From NCBI GenBank assembly GCA_002711845.1, contig PASF01000009.1, positions 1 to 64,000 of the forward strand: DNA of 64,000 bases. The letters are read 5' to 3'. Position numbers and translations under genes: made by a program. This document shows positions 52,528 to 62,064 of this stretch, piece by piece. Each line of letters opens with the position of its first letter. Position 1 is the stretch's first letter. Under the pieces are notes generated by a model, which was not told the origin of the DNA, did not search any database, and worked only from the letters and a program-made list of their open reading frames with translations. The stretch is from Gammaproteobacteria bacterium (GTDB taxonomy: Bacteria; Pseudomonadota; Gammaproteobacteria; Pseudomonadales; Pseudohongiellaceae).

Positions 52528-54297
52528 TTACTGAACCACAAAACCGGCAGATACCGTGCCTTCGCGGCGCGGGTCTGCCGCGCCCACCAGACCCTCATCG
52601 GTCACCAGTATGACGTGCAGCCCCGAGTTTTCGCCATCACTTTCCTGTACGTCATACCCTTCATTGCGCAGATAGTCGGCCTGTGCCTGCCCGGGCTCGC
52701 GGTTGATTTCTACCCGCACGGTATCCCCGCGGGCGATGATGTTGGGGAAGCCGACCGCGTCGTCGACAGACATGCCCCAGTCGACAATGCCCAGAATGGA
52801 TTTGGCGGTATACGCCGGAATCGAGTTGCCACCGGGTGAACCGGTGACCATAAACAGCTCATTATTGTCATCCAGAATAATGGTCGGTGACATTGATGAT
52901 CGGGGGCGGGCGCCGGGCCTGATCATGTTGGCCGCTTCGGGCTGGTCGGCATAATAGTCACGTGCGAAATCGGTCATCTCATTGTTGAGCAGGAATCCCG
53001 CTGCCCAGCGCCCGGAACCGAATGCTGATTCCACGGTCATGGTGGCGGATACCGCATTACCTTCACTGTCGATGATGGACAGGTGTGTGGTGCCTGCCGG
53101 CTCCAGCGTGCTGTCGGGGGCCCAGACCTGGGCAGTGCCGATGCCCAGGATGTCAGCCGGGTTTCCGTGTTGGGGTGTGGCATCGGGCGCTGCCGGGTTT
53201 TCACTGCGGTATTGCAGATATTCGGGATCCAGCAATTGTTGTACCGGCACGGTGACGTGGTCGGGGTCGCCAAAATAGTAGTCCCTGTCAGCATACGCCA
53301 GGCGCTGTGCGTCCACAAACGCCTTGATCTGCTGTTCCTGAGTAGGGTTCTCCGGTACCAGCTGGTCGTAGAGATTGGTAATCATGATCTGCATGGCACC
53401 GGAAGAGGGTGGTGTCGCGGAGCAGATGTTTAGCAAGCGCCAGGTGCCGCAGATTGCGGCGCGCTCAACGGCCCGGTACTCTGAGATGTCGTTGACTGTC
53501 ATGGTGCCGCCATTGTCGCCAGCCTGTGCGGCGGCGGCCATGGCCTGGGCTATCTCTCCTTCATAAAAGGCACTGGGGCCTTCATCAGCGACGCGCTGCA
53601 GCGTACGGGCATACTCGGGATTGCGCAGCAGAGTACCAGCCTGCAGCGGTTCACCGTCTGGATAGAAGTACCCGGCCGCACCGGGGTTTTCGTCCAATTG
53701 TGATATTTGCGCCATTTGCGGCAAATAACCGGCCATTTTTTCCGTCACCACAAAGCCGTCGCTGGCCAGGCGGATGGCTGGTTCAAACAGGGTTGCCCAG
53801 GGCAATTTGCCGTAGTTGTCATGTGCCAGTTTATACAATGCAACGGCCCCCGGCACACCGATGGCGTTGCCGCTTTGCCAGGCATCAAGAAATCCCCCCG
53901 GCTGCCCGTCGCGCATGAACATGTCCGGCGTGGCGCCGCCTGGCGCTGTTTCCCGGCCGTCCAGAAAGCGCACACCCTGTGTTGTCTGCTCGTAGACCAC
54001 CATGAAACCGCCACCACCGAGCCCGGAACTTTCCGGTTCAACCAGGCCCAGTACCGCATGCGCGGCGATGGCGGCATCAACGGCATGTCCGCCCTGCGCC
54101 AGCATTTGCACAGCGGCATCGGTGGCGTCAGGGTTGGCTACGGCAGCCATGTACCCCAGTGACCACGCGTTGCTTTGCGCAGGTGCCGGGGTGTCTGCTG
54201 TGTCGTCGGGCACAGATGTGAGGGGAGCAGTTGGGTCGGCAGGATCTGAACAGGCGGCGAGTATCGCCAGACTGAGGATGGCAGCGGGGAATCTCAT
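52528..54297 (-). CDS. ggt: Gamma-glutamyltranspeptidase, lipoprotein form
   Basis: A 589-residue Ntn-hydrolase that cleaves or transfers gamma-glutamyl groups (for example from glutathione). The autoprocessing nucleophile is the first Thr of TTHLSIID at residue 403, equivalent to E. coli Thr391. The glycine-rich GLGGGGFMVV and the later TGSPGGNSI oxyanion-side motifs are present. The lipobox LAAC (Cys16) predicts a membrane-anchored periplasmic enzyme, whereas E. coli Ggt is soluble. A Pro/Asp-rich linker follows the Cys. Confidence 0.93.
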   Translation of the reverse strand: MRFPAAILSLAILAACSDPADPTAPLTSVPDDTADTPAPAQSNAWSLGYMAAVANPDATDAAVQMLAQGGHAVDAAIAAHAVLGLVEPESSGLGGGGFMVVYEQTTQGVRFLDGRETAPGGATPDMFMRDGQPGGFLDAWQSGNAIGVPGAVALYKLAHDNYGKLPWATLFEPAIRLASDGFVVTEKMAGYLPQMAQISQLDENPGAAGYFYPDGEPLQAGTLLRNPEYARTLQRVADEGPSAFYEGEIAQAMAAAAQAGDNGGTMTVNDISEYRAVERAAICGTWRLLNICSATPPSSGAMQIMITNLYDQLVPENPTQEQQIKAFVDAQRLAYADRDYYFGDPDHVTVPVQQLLDPEYLQYRSENPAAPDATPQHGNPADILGIGTAQVWAPDSTLEPAGTTHLSIIDSEGNAVSATMTVESAFGSGRWAAGFLLNNEMTDFARDYYADQPEAANMIRPGARPRSSMSPTIILDDNNELFMVTGSPGGNSIPAYTAKSILGIVDWGMSVDDAVGFPNIIARGDTVRVEINREPGQAQADYLRNEGYDVQESDGENSGLHVILVTDEGLVGAADPRREGTVSAGFVVQ

Positions 54298-54454
54298 GAC
54301 AGGTGGTTTTCCGGTAAAGTGTATGATTCAGGATACGTGGGAGCATATAGCCGTTTTGTGCTGCGTACAACCCGGTTACAAGTGAACCGCAACACAAGTA
54401 CACTGTGTACCAATGCGTTGCCACGATGCAATGTGCGACAAAGGGGAGTAGCGT

Positions 54455-55867
54455 ATGAATGTGGATACCGTGATCGTGGGCGCAGGCACTGCCGGATTGG
54501 CAGCGCTGCGTGAGGTCAGGCGCTACACGGATGATTTTCTGCTGATCAATGACGGACACTGGGGGACGACCTGTGCGGCAGTTGGCTGCATGCCCTCCAA
54601 GGCCCTGATTGAAGTGGCCAATGCCTATCATCACCGCACATTGTTTGACCGTTTCGGATTGCGTGGGGCGGATGCGCTGCACGCTGATGTCCCTGCCGTG
54701 CTGGCACATGTACGCAGGCTGCGTGATGGTTTTGTCAAAGGACCTGAATCGGTACCGGAGGAACTGGGTGAGCGCGCCATCAACGGCCGTGCCCGATTGC
54801 TGGGGCCCGACTGCATCGACGTTAATGGCAGACGTATCAAGGCTCGCGCGATCATTCTGGCGCCGGGCAGCCGGCCAGTCATGCCCGACGCCTGGCGCGC
54901 CTACGGCGACCGGATACTGACAACCGATTCTCTCTTTGAACAGCAGCACCTGCCGCAACGCATCGCTGTGGTCGGTATGGGCGCGATCGGCGTGGAAATA
55001 GCCCAGGCGCTGGCCCGCCTGGGTCTGACGGTCGCTGCCTTTGACAACAGCAACCGGTTGGCAGGCATTGCCGATGATGACGTGCTGGCGGCTTTTCGGC
55101 CGCTGCTGGAAAAGGAGATGCGGTTACATCTGGGTGGACCTGCCGAGTTACAGGAAGCGGGGCGCAGCATCCGTGTGTCCGGCGCTGGCGGTGAATTTGA
55201 AGCCGATGCTGTGCTGGCGGCCATGGGCCGTCAGCCCAATATCGACGGATTGGGGTTGGAGACACTGGGCGTGCCGTTGAACGACAAAGGCATGCCTGAG
55301 ATCGACCCGACAACATTACGCGTTGGCCAACTGCCGGTCTTTCTGGTGGGTGACGCCAACGCACAGCGCCCCCTGTTGCACGAGGCCGCCGACGAAGGTT
55401 ATATCGCCAGTCAGTTTGCAGCGCCTGGCGCTGATCCGCAGGGCTTCTGCCGGCGCACCCCGCTGTCTGTGGTGTTCTGTTCACCACAGGTGGCCCATGT
55501 CGGTCAGGACCTGTCGACGGTCCCTGATCAGAACCGGGTGACGGGGTCTGCGGACTTCTCCAGTCAGGGCCGGGTGCGTATCACCGGCAAAACGGCGGGT
55601 ATCCTCAAGGTTCATGCGGATGTGCGCACCGGCAAACTGCTGGCAGCAGACATGTGTATTCCGGATGCTGAGCACCTGTCGCATTTGCTGGCACTGGCCA
55701 TCGAGCAATCGATGACAGTGCAACAGATGCTGGCCATGCCTTTCTATCACCCGGTGGTGGAGGAGGGGCTACGCAGTGCGTTGCGTGATCTGGCGAAAAA
55801 GATGCCGGACAAAGGACAGTCTGACCTGTCTCGTTGTCCGGATATTGGTCACGAGGCGCTTGATTAG
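54455..55867 (+). CDS. Dihydrolipoamide dehydrogenase-like flavoprotein disulfide reductase
   Basis: A 470-residue class I pyridine nucleotide-disulfide oxidoreductase: FAD-binding GAGTAGLAALRE (residues 9-20), the redox-active disulfide Cys40-x4-Cys45 (TTCAAVGCMPSK), an NAD-binding GMGAIGVEIA (near residue 174), a second FAD motif FLVGDAN (near residue 295) and a C-terminal FYHPVVEEG in place of the usual H-P-T-x-x-E. The variant active-site motif and lack of nearby E1/E2 genes suggest a stand-alone reductase rather than the Lpd of the 2-oxoacid complexes. The substrate is uncertain. Overlaps the dodecin gene by four bases at their 3' ends. Confidence 0.9.
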   Translation: MNVDTVIVGAGTAGLAALREVRRYTDDFLLINDGHWGTTCAAVGCMPSKALIEVANAYHHRTLFDRFGLRGADALHADVPAVLAHVRRLRDGFVKGPESVPEELGERAINGRARLLGPDCIDVNGRRIKARAIILAPGSRPVMPDAWRAYGDRILTTDSLFEQQHLPQRIAVVGMGAIGVEIAQALARLGLTVAAFDNSNRLAGIADDDVLAAFRPLLEKEMRLHLGGPAELQEAGRSIRVSGAGGEFEADAVLAAMGRQPNIDGLGLETLGVPLNDKGMPEIDPTTLRVGQLPVFLVGDANAQRPLLHEAADEGYIASQFAAPGADPQGFCRRTPLSVVFCSPQVAHVGQDLSTVPDQNRVTGSADFSSQGRVRITGKTAGILKVHADVRTGKLLAADMCIPDAEHLSHLLALAIEQSMTVQQMLAMPFYHPVVEEGLRSALRDLAKKMPDKGQSDLSRCPDIGHEALD

Positions 55868-56079
55868 CTGTTCTCGATGCGGAAACCTATTTTCAGGGAA
55901 ACCTGGAAGTGTGCAACATCACCGTCGACAATGTGGCCGCGCGTTTCCGTGACCTCAAACCATTCCAGATTCCGGGTGGTTTTATTGGCCTGTTTGATGG
56001 CATTGCGAATGGCATCATCAATACTCTGCTTCGATGAACCGACAATCTCGATTTTCTTGTAGGTGTGATGATCAGACAT
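55864..56079 (-). CDS. Dodecin flavin-binding protein
   Basis: A 71-residue dodecin, a small dodecameric flavin-storage protein. The family pattern is clear: VYKKIEIVGSS-like opening, IDDAIRNAIKQANKT helix, then NLEWFEVTETRGHI containing the flavin-stacking Trp, and a final strand AHFQVSLKIGFRIE. It is convergent with the flavoprotein reductase gene. Confidence 0.95.
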   Translation of the reverse strand: MSDHHTYKKIEIVGSSKQSIDDAIRNAIKQANKTTRNLEWFEVTETRGHIVDGDVAHFQVSLKIGFRIENS

Positions 56080-56176
56080 TACGCCTCCTTACTGCTGAGA
56101 GTGAAGGGTCACCGTAACATATTCTGGCATGTCTTTCAGGCGCCGCTGCCCGGTCGATTCGTTGACCGGGCTGACG

Positions 56177-57760
56177 TCAGTAGACGCCAAGGCTGCGCAG
56201 ATAGTCCTCATAGTTGCCTTTGAAGTCGACCAGGCCGCTGGGCTGCATGTCAATGATACGGGTGGCCAGTGAGGTCACGAATTCACGGTCATGACTGACG
56301 AAAATCAGCGTGCCGGGGTAATTCTCCAGTGCCAGGTTGAGCGCTTCGATGGATTCCATGTCCAGGTGGTTGGTGGGTTCGTCCATCAGCAACACATTCG
56401 GGTTGATCAGGCTGAATTTGCCAAACATCATGCGTGCCTTCTCGCCACCGGAGAGCACCGGCAAGGTCTTGTTGACGTCGTCATTGGAAAACAGCATGCG
56501 TCCCAGTGCCGAGCGGACCAGTTGCTGGTCGCCCTTGGTCCACTGTTTCATCCAGTCAAACAGGGTGATTTCCTCGACGAATTCGGCGCTGTGGTCCTGG
56601 GCAAAATAACCGATGTCGGCCTGCTCTGCCCACTTCAGTTTGCCGTCGTCGAGGCTCACTTCGTTCATCAGACAGCGAAGCAGCGTGGTTTTACCGGCGC
56701 CGTTGGGGCCAATGATGGCGACGCGTTCCCCGGCCTCAATCTGCAGGCTCAGCTTTGAAAACAACTGGGTGTCGTAGGCCTTGTTGGCGTTTTCCATGAT
56801 CAGGGCCTGACGGTGCAGCTTTTTATTCTCGACAAAACGGATATAGGGACTGACCCGGCTGGAAGGTTTGACATCTTCCAGTTGAATTTTTTCGATCTGG
56901 CGCGCACGCGAGGTCGCCTGTTTGGCTTTGGACGCATTGGCCGAAAAACGGCTGACAAAGGCCTGCAGCTCGTTGATCTGCGATTTTTTCTTGGCATTTT
57001 CGTTCAGCAGTCGTTCGCGCGCCTGCGTCGAGGCGATCATGAAGTCATCATAGTTACCCGGGTACAGACGCAGCTCACCGTAGTCCATATCCGCAATGTT
57101 GGTGCAGACCGCGTTGAGGAAGTGACGGTCGTGGGAGATGATAATGATGGTGCTGTTGCGCTGATTGAGTACGTTCTCCAGCCACCGGATGGTATTGATG
57201 TCCAGGTTGTTGGTGGGCTCGTCCAGCAGCAGCACGTCCGGATCCGAAAACAGCGCCTGGGCCAGCAGCACACGCAGTTTCCAGCCAGGCGCAATGGCAC
57301 TCATCGGCCCCTCATGCTGCTCCAGCGGGATGTCGAGGCCCAGCAACAGCTCACTGGCGCGTGACTCTGCGGTATATCCGTCCATTTCGGCAAAGGGTTC
57401 TTCCAGCTCCGCCACGGCCATGCCCTCAGCTTCGCTCATCTCTTCCAGGCCATAGATGCGATCGCGCTCGGACTTGACCTTCCATAACGCCTCATGGCCC
57501 ATGATGACGGTGTCGATCACCGAGTATTTCTCATAGGCGAACTGATCCTGACGCAATTTGCCCAGACGCACATCCGGTTCCAGCATGACCTGACCGCTGG
57601 TCGGCACCAGATCGCCGCCCAGTATTTTCATGAAGGTAGACTTGCCACAGCCATTGGCGCCGATCAGGCCGTAGCGTTTGCCCTGAGCGAATTTGACGGA
57701 CACGTTTTCGAACAGCGGCCTGGAGCCGAACTGCATGGTGAGGTTGGCGGTGGAAATCAA
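56177..57760 (-). CDS. ybiT: ABC-F ATPase YbiT
   Basis: A 527-residue ABC-F protein with two ATPase domains joined by a charged linker, close along its whole length to E. coli YbiT (530 residues). First domain: Walker [10 protein letters not shown], a non-canonical signature [14 protein letters not shown] and Walker [12 protein letters not shown]; second domain: [21 protein letters not shown] and [11 protein letters not shown]. The degenerate first signature is normal for YbiT. ABC-F proteins act on ribosomes in translation control. No membrane helices. Monocistronic. Confidence 0.96.
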   Translation of the reverse strand: MISTANLTMQFGSRPLFENVSVKFAQGKRYGLIGANGCGKSTFMKILGGDLVPTSGQVMLEPDVRLGKLRQDQFAYEKYSVIDTVIMGHEALWKVKSERDRIYGLEEMSEAEGMAVAELEEPFAEMDGYTAESRASELLLGLDIPLEQHEGPMSAIAPGWKLRVLLAQALFSDPDVLLLDEPTNNLDINTIRWLENVLNQRNSTIIIISHDRHFLNAVCTNIADMDYGELRLYPGNYDDFMIASTQARERLLNENAKKKSQINELQAFVSRFSANASKAKQATSRARQIEKIQLEDVKPSSRVSPYIRFVENKKLHRQALIMENANKAYDTQLFSKLSLQIEAGERVAIIGPNGAGKTTLLRCLMNEVSLDDGKLKWAEQADIGYFAQDHSAEFVEEITLFDWMKQWTKGDQQLVRSALGRMLFSNDDVNKTLPVLSGGEKARMMFGKFSLINPNVLLMDEPTNHLDMESIEALNLALENYPGTLIFVSHDREFVTSLATRIIDMQPSGLVDFKGNYEDYLRSLGVY

Positions 57761-58065
57761 AATGGACTCTGTACTGAAGGAATGAAAATGAAGGCGCGCA
57801 TCCTAACAGAATCCATGCGCCAGGGCACGTCAAGTCTTGAGTAACCCCGTACCCCGAGCCCGGCGGGCTTGTCATACCTGGCAGACGATTTGCCAAAATG
57901 GGTTCGAGATCACGGTAAGTGCCCACAGGAGATTCTTGTTTTCAATAAAAGTATCAGAATATCAGCCTGTTGGATTTTTTCGTAATGATGGCACGTTGCA
58001 TGCTTTACTTCATGTCAGGCGCCAGGCAACTGGCAAGGTTTAATTCATAGAGGTAGGAGAAACTC
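57761..58065. other. Intergenic region between ybiT and the DUF3365 lipoprotein gene
   Basis: Holds the divergent start regions of both genes and a short GC hairpin (AGCCCGGCGGGCTT, around 57858-57871) without a T tract. No gene or clear promoter stood out. Confidence 0.5.
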
Positions 58066-58653
58066 ATGCAAAAGACGCTGTTGGCAAAGACTGTTGGACC
58101 CATAACGTTTGCAGCTGGATTGCTGCTACTGGGTGCATGCCAGCCCCGAGCCAGTGACCCGGCACCAGAACTTGTGGCACAAGGACAGGCGCTAAGTGCC
58201 CAGTTTGTTGCCACCTTGCAGCCGACATTGCAGTCGGCCATGCAGGCAGGCGGGCCTGTCAACGCCATTGAGGTGTGTGCCGTGGAGGCGCTACGCATTG
58301 CTGCAGACCTGTCGGCAGCGTCAGGTTGGGACGTGAGCCGGGTGAGTCTTCGTGCCCGCAATCAGCAAAGCGCCATCCCCGACAGTTGGGAAGCCACGGT
58401 GTTGGCCGATTTTGATCGGCGACAGCTTGCCGGCGAGCCGGTTAGCCAGCTGAACGCCGCAGAATGGGTCAGTGGCGAGTTCCGATACATGCAGGCCCAG
58501 GCAGCCGGTGCCTTGTGTCTCACCTGCCACGGCACGGACATCAGTGCCGAGGTACAGTCAGCACTGAACCAGCATTATCCACAGGACATGGCGACCGGGT
58601 ATCTGGCTGGCCAGATCCGCGGAGCCATCAGTGTGCGGACGGCGGTGGATTGA
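58066..58653 (+). CDS. DUF3365-type heme lipoprotein
   Basis: A 195-residue lipoprotein: lipobox LGAC (Cys25), a helical sensor-like region of the DUF3365/Tll0287 type and a heme c motif CLTCH (Cys151, Cys154, His155) near the C-terminus. DUF3365 proteins bind heme and are thought to act as redox or gas sensors. GTAGGAG precedes the ATG. The substrate or partner is unknown; a similar heme lipoprotein lies at 37519, but they are not closely related. Confidence 0.85.
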   Translation: MQKTLLAKTVGPITFAAGLLLLGACQPRASDPAPELVAQGQALSAQFVATLQPTLQSAMQAGGPVNAIEVCAVEALRIAADLSAASGWDVSRVSLRARNQQSAIPDSWEATVLADFDRRQLAGEPVSQLNAAEWVSGEFRYMQAQAAGALCLTCHGTDISAEVQSALNQHYPQDMATGYLAGQIRGAISVRTAVD

Positions 58654-58669
58654 AATGAATCGATGATCT

Positions 58670-58692
58670 TTGGCGATCAATTAGTTCGCCAA
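58670..58692. repeat. Perfect inverted repeat after the DUF3365 gene
   Basis: TTGGCGA and TCGCCAA separated by nine bases, 17 bases after the stop. It lacks a T tract, so it is a weak terminator or a processing hairpin. The remaining space to 58894 holds no supported gene. Confidence 0.4.
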
Positions 58693-58894
58693 TCTGGAAA
58701 AGAGAGATATGACCAATACAACGTTGTTCTGAAAACACGGACATTTTGGCGCCATATCCAAGCCGGCACGGTGCCAATGAAGGAGGTGCTGATCCTTGGC
58801 CATTCGATGGCGATCAGTCAATATCTTGCCGGACGCACCCAGGCCGGCGACCAATCGCCGACCCGGAGCGGGCACGCTGCGTGTCAGCGCAGCA

Positions 58895-60133
58895 TCATCC
58901 TACGACAGGCTTGACCAGCAACTCATGGCCTTTCAGCATGCCATGCCAATACAGCGGTGGCAGCATGCTTTTTTTCATATGCCAGGCCAAGGCTGTAGGT
59001 TTGGTGCCATCAAGCATCCATACGGGCAGTGTCGGACTCAATTTACCGCCGTAGACAAACTCAGCCAATACAATCTTGCCGCGTTCGACCGTCAGTGGAC
59101 ATGAGCCATACCCGTCATATTTGCATCCCTGGGCCTGACCATTGATGTCAGCGACGATATTGGCGGCTACCACCGGTGCCTGTTTACGCACCGCCGCTGC
59201 GGTTTTGGCATTGGCGGTGTTGGTGGCGTCGCCCAGGCCCCAGATATTCGGGTAGCGGGTGTGCTGCATCGTGCCAGCGTCTACATCGACCCAGCCCGCC
59301 GCATCGGCCAGCGGGCTGCTGCGGATAAAGTCAGGCGCAGTCTGCGGCGGGCACACATGCAGCATGTCAAAGGCGGTTTCTACTGTGTGTGTGGTCCCGT
59401 CGGCCGCGGTGCTTTCAAACCAGGCCAGCTTGCGTTCGCCATCCACCTTGACCAGTTTATGAGCATAGTGGACCTTGGCCTTGTATCGATCGATATAGGT
59501 CTGCAGTGCCGGCACATACTCTTTGACACCAAACAGCACGGCACCCGCGTTGTAGAACTCAATGTTGACGTCGTCAATCATGCCATTGGAGTACCAGTGG
59601 TCGCCCGACAGATACAGCGCTTTTTGTGGTGCGCCGGCGCACTTGATGGGCATGGGAGGCTGCGTGAATACCGCTTTGCCGTGCGTCAGCCCCTTGACCA
59701 GCTCCCAGGTGTAGGGCGCCAGGTCTGCGCGGTAGTTGGAGGTGACACCATTTTTGCCCAATGTCTCAGTCAGGCCTTCAATGCCATCCCAGTTCAGCTT
59801 GATGCCCGGGCACACAATCAGTCGCTGGTACGCGATAAGGGTGCCATCTTCAAGCGTGACCGTATTGTCGTCCGGCTGGAATCCGGCGACGCCTGCCTGG
59901 ATCCAGGTCACCCCTTTAGGTATCAGCGATTGCATGGGACGTTTGACTTCGTCGCTGGTGAATATGCCGCCGCCGATCATGGTGAAGCCGGGCTGGTAGT
60001 AATGCGTGTCAGCGGGGTCAATCAGGGCCATGCGCAGGCCGTTCTTGCGAGCCAGCAGGCTGGCCGCCACCGATATGCCGGCAGCGCCGGCACCAACAAT
60101 CACGATATCGTACTGTGTTTCCTGATAGTTCAT
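58895..60133 (-). CDS. sqr: Sulfide:quinone oxidoreductase
   Basis: A 412-residue FAD enzyme that oxidises sulfide to persulfide or polysulfide and reduces the quinone pool at the inner membrane. It has the N-terminal Rossmann motif VIVGAGAAGISVA (residues 11-23), the catalytic Cys165 (IKCAGAPQK) and Cys345 (YGSCPLTVE), and an additional Cys108 (IVCPG). This matches the pair of cysteines conserved in SQRs, rather than simple NADH dehydrogenase. ATG 60133 is chosen with AGGT upstream; ATG 60148 is also in frame. Last gene of the Prx-cydAB-PDO-SQR run, 37 bases after the persulfide dioxygenase gene. Confidence 0.9.
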   Translation of the reverse strand: MNYQETQYDIVIVGAGAAGISVAASLLARKNGLRMALIDPADTHYYQPGFTMIGGGIFTSDEVKRPMQSLIPKGVTWIQAGVAGFQPDDNTVTLEDGTLIAYQRLIVCPGIKLNWDGIEGLTETLGKNGVTSNYRADLAPYTWELVKGLTHGKAVFTQPPMPIKCAGAPQKALYLSGDHWYSNGMIDDVNIEFYNAGAVLFGVKEYVPALQTYIDRYKAKVHYAHKLVKVDGERKLAWFESTAADGTTHTVETAFDMLHVCPPQTAPDFIRSSPLADAAGWVDVDAGTMQHTRYPNIWGLGDATNTANAKTAAAVRKQAPVVAANIVADINGQAQGCKYDGYGSCPLTVERGKIVLAEFVYGGKLSPTLPVWMLDGTKPTALAWHMKKSMLPPLYWHGMLKGHELLVKPVVG

Positions 60134-60170
60134 GGGGTATGACCTCATTTGATTAATTTGCTGGCGTTTG

Positions 60171-61043
60171 TCAAAGGGCGTTTACCGGCACCTTGAGATA
60201 CACGACGTTGTTGTCGTCAGCGGGTGGAAAGTGACCGGCTCGCATATTGACCTGAAGTGACGGCAATATCAGAACCGGCATGTCCAGTGTCACGTCACGC
60301 GCTTCGCGCATGGCCACGAATTCGTCTTCGCTGATACCGTCATGTACATGGATATTGCTGGCGCGCTCATCTGCGACGGTGGTGACGTATTCCACTTCCC
60401 GTCCATCAGGTTGATAGTCATGGCACATGAACAGGCGTGTGTCGCCCGGCAGGCTAAGCAGTTTTTTGATGGAGCGGTACAGGGTGCGGGCATCGCCACC
60501 CGGGAAGTCGGCACGGGCGGTGCCGCCGTCAGGCATGAACAGGGTGTCGCCGACAAAAGCCGCATCGCCGATCAGGTGGGTCATGCAGGCCGGTGTGTGA
60601 CCGGGCGTGTGGATTGCCGTGGCGGTCAGAGCGCCAATGTGATAACTGTCGCCATCTTCGAACAGGTGGTCGAACTGGGACCCGTCGCGGGCGAACTCTG
60701 TCCCTGCATTAAAGACGTTGCCAAACACGTCCTGAACGGTCGTGATGTGCGAGCCGATGCCCAGTCGGCCACCAAGCTTTTCCTGGATATAGGGTGCGGC
60801 GGATAAGTGATCTGCGTGCACATGCGTCTCGATCAGCCACACCAGCTCCAGTTTGTGCTTGCGAATGTGATCGATGATCTCATCGGCAGATGTATGGCTG
60901 GTGCGGCCCGAGTTGTAGTCCAGGTTCAGGACTGAATCGATCACCGCGCAGGCGGGTGACGTCGGGTCCTTGACGATATAGGAGAACGTCGATGTCTGTT
61001 TGTCGAAGAACGGGAATACGTCTGGTTTTAGTTGCTGGCTCAT
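60171..61043 (-). CDS. Persulfide dioxygenase (MBL-fold, Blh/ETHE1-like)
   Basis: A 290-residue metallo-beta-lactamase-fold protein. The metal motif is THVHADHL (His74, His76, Asp78, His79), with GHTPAC (His149), GDTLF (Asp166) and MCHDY near residue 205. This is the set of the mononuclear-iron persulfide dioxygenases, which oxidise glutathione persulfide to sulfite. GAGGAT precedes the ATG. Together with the SQR next to it, the cell can take sulfide to sulfite. It is 18 bases after cydB, so the same transcript is likely. Confidence 0.9.
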   Translation of the reverse strand: MSQQLKPDVFPFFDKQTSTFSYIVKDPTSPACAVIDSVLNLDYNSGRTSHTSADEIIDHIRKHKLELVWLIETHVHADHLSAAPYIQEKLGGRLGIGSHITTVQDVFGNVFNAGTEFARDGSQFDHLFEDGDSYHIGALTATAIHTPGHTPACMTHLIGDAAFVGDTLFMPDGGTARADFPGGDARTLYRSIKKLLSLPGDTRLFMCHDYQPDGREVEYVTTVADERASNIHVHDGISEDEFVAMREARDVTLDMPVLILPSLQVNMRAGHFPPADDNNVVYLKVPVNAL

Positions 61044-61061
61044 CAGTCAATCCTCTTCTGG

Positions 61062-62060
61062 TCATTCGTAAGTAAGTGCTGTCGTTTTTCCGGAAAAAAT
61101 CCGGTATACAAAAAATGTGTAGACAATGATCGCTGGTAACACGATCGCCGTTCCCCAGAAAGTGAACAGCAAGGACTTGGTGCTGGACGCAGACTCCCAG
61201 ATGGTCATCTGCCCGATAATGATGTCCGGCAGTATGCTGTAGGCCAGGCCCAGTGCAGCAAGTATGCAAAGCACGATCAGCCCGCCGTAAAGCAGCCATT
61301 CCCGGCCCGCGCGCAGTGCTTTCTGATCAAACAGCAGCCATAACAGGCCGGCAAAAACGGCTGTGCTCAGCAGCGGAATCGGCAGCAGCTTCAGCCCGTC
61401 AGGGAAGCTGAACCATTTGTCAGCGATGGTGTCGCTGATCAGCGGAGTGGCAATGGACACCAGTAAAAACGCGACACCCATGGGCAGGATGGATTTTTGT
61501 GCCCAGTGCATCGCTTTGTCAAAAAGTGCGTCTTCGGTTTTTATCAGTAACCAGGCGGCGCCCAGCACGATATAGAGCGCTGGCAACGTCACTGCGATCA
61601 GCACCGAGAACAGGTAGTTGATACCGGTCTGCCCCAGACCGGTTATGTAGGTGCCCAGCATCCAGCCTTGCGACAACGCGGTTACCAGCGATCCGAAGGC
61701 AAAGATGGCGTTCCACATGTCTTTTTTATGTGCGATCGCCTTGGCACGGAAGTCGAATGCGATACCACGCAAGATCAGGCCCATCAGCATCAGCGTGACG
61801 GGGATATACATGGCGGTCAGGATCTGCCCGTGCGCCTGCGGGAAGGCGATCAGCAGGATGCCAATGCCCAGCACAATCCAGGTCTCATTGGCGTCCCAGA
61901 ACGGCCCGATGGCCGCAATCATGATGTCCTTTTCACTGTCATCAGCAAAGGGCAGGAGCAGGCCGATACCCAGGTCATATCCGTCCAGCACGACATACAC
62001 CAGGAGTGCCAGGCCCATGGCACCGGCAAAGAACAAGGGTAGCCAGAATTCCAGGTCCAT
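61062..62060 (-). CDS. cydB: Cytochrome bd ubiquinol oxidase subunit II
   Basis: A 332-residue integral membrane protein with nine helices and the CydB markers near its start (LVYVVLDGYDLGIGLLLPFADD) and GPFWDANETWIVLG at about residues 52-65. It pairs with CydA to form the quinol-oxidising terminal oxidase. The gene begins four bases after cydA. A cydX-like small gene was not recognised in the 18 bases downstream. Confidence 0.95.
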   Translation of the reverse strand: MDLEFWLPLFFAGAMGLALLVYVVLDGYDLGIGLLLPFADDSEKDIMIAAIGPFWDANETWIVLGIGILLIAFPQAHGQILTAMYIPVTLMLMGLILRGIAFDFRAKAIAHKKDMWNAIFAFGSLVTALSQGWMLGTYITGLGQTGINYLFSVLIAVTLPALYIVLGAAWLLIKTEDALFDKAMHWAQKSILPMGVAFLLVSIATPLISDTIADKWFSFPDGLKLLPIPLLSTAVFAGLLWLLFDQKALRAGREWLLYGGLIVLCILAALGLAYSILPDIIIGQMTIWESASSTKSLLFTFWGTAIVLPAIIVYTFFVYRIFSGKTTALTYE

Positions 62061-62064
62061 ATGC

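Noticed and set aside
56177-57760. Missing LSGG signature in the first ABC domain of YbiT
   Set aside because: The same [12 protein letters not shown] variant is present in E. coli YbiT, so it is normal for the family.
58663-58894. Short frame after the DUF3365 gene beginning MKEVLILGHS
   Set aside because: No ribosome site, family match or continuation; treated as non-coding.
59261-60142. 293-codon frame antisense to SQR
   Set aside because: Contained inside and opposite to the SQR gene, with no family resemblance.
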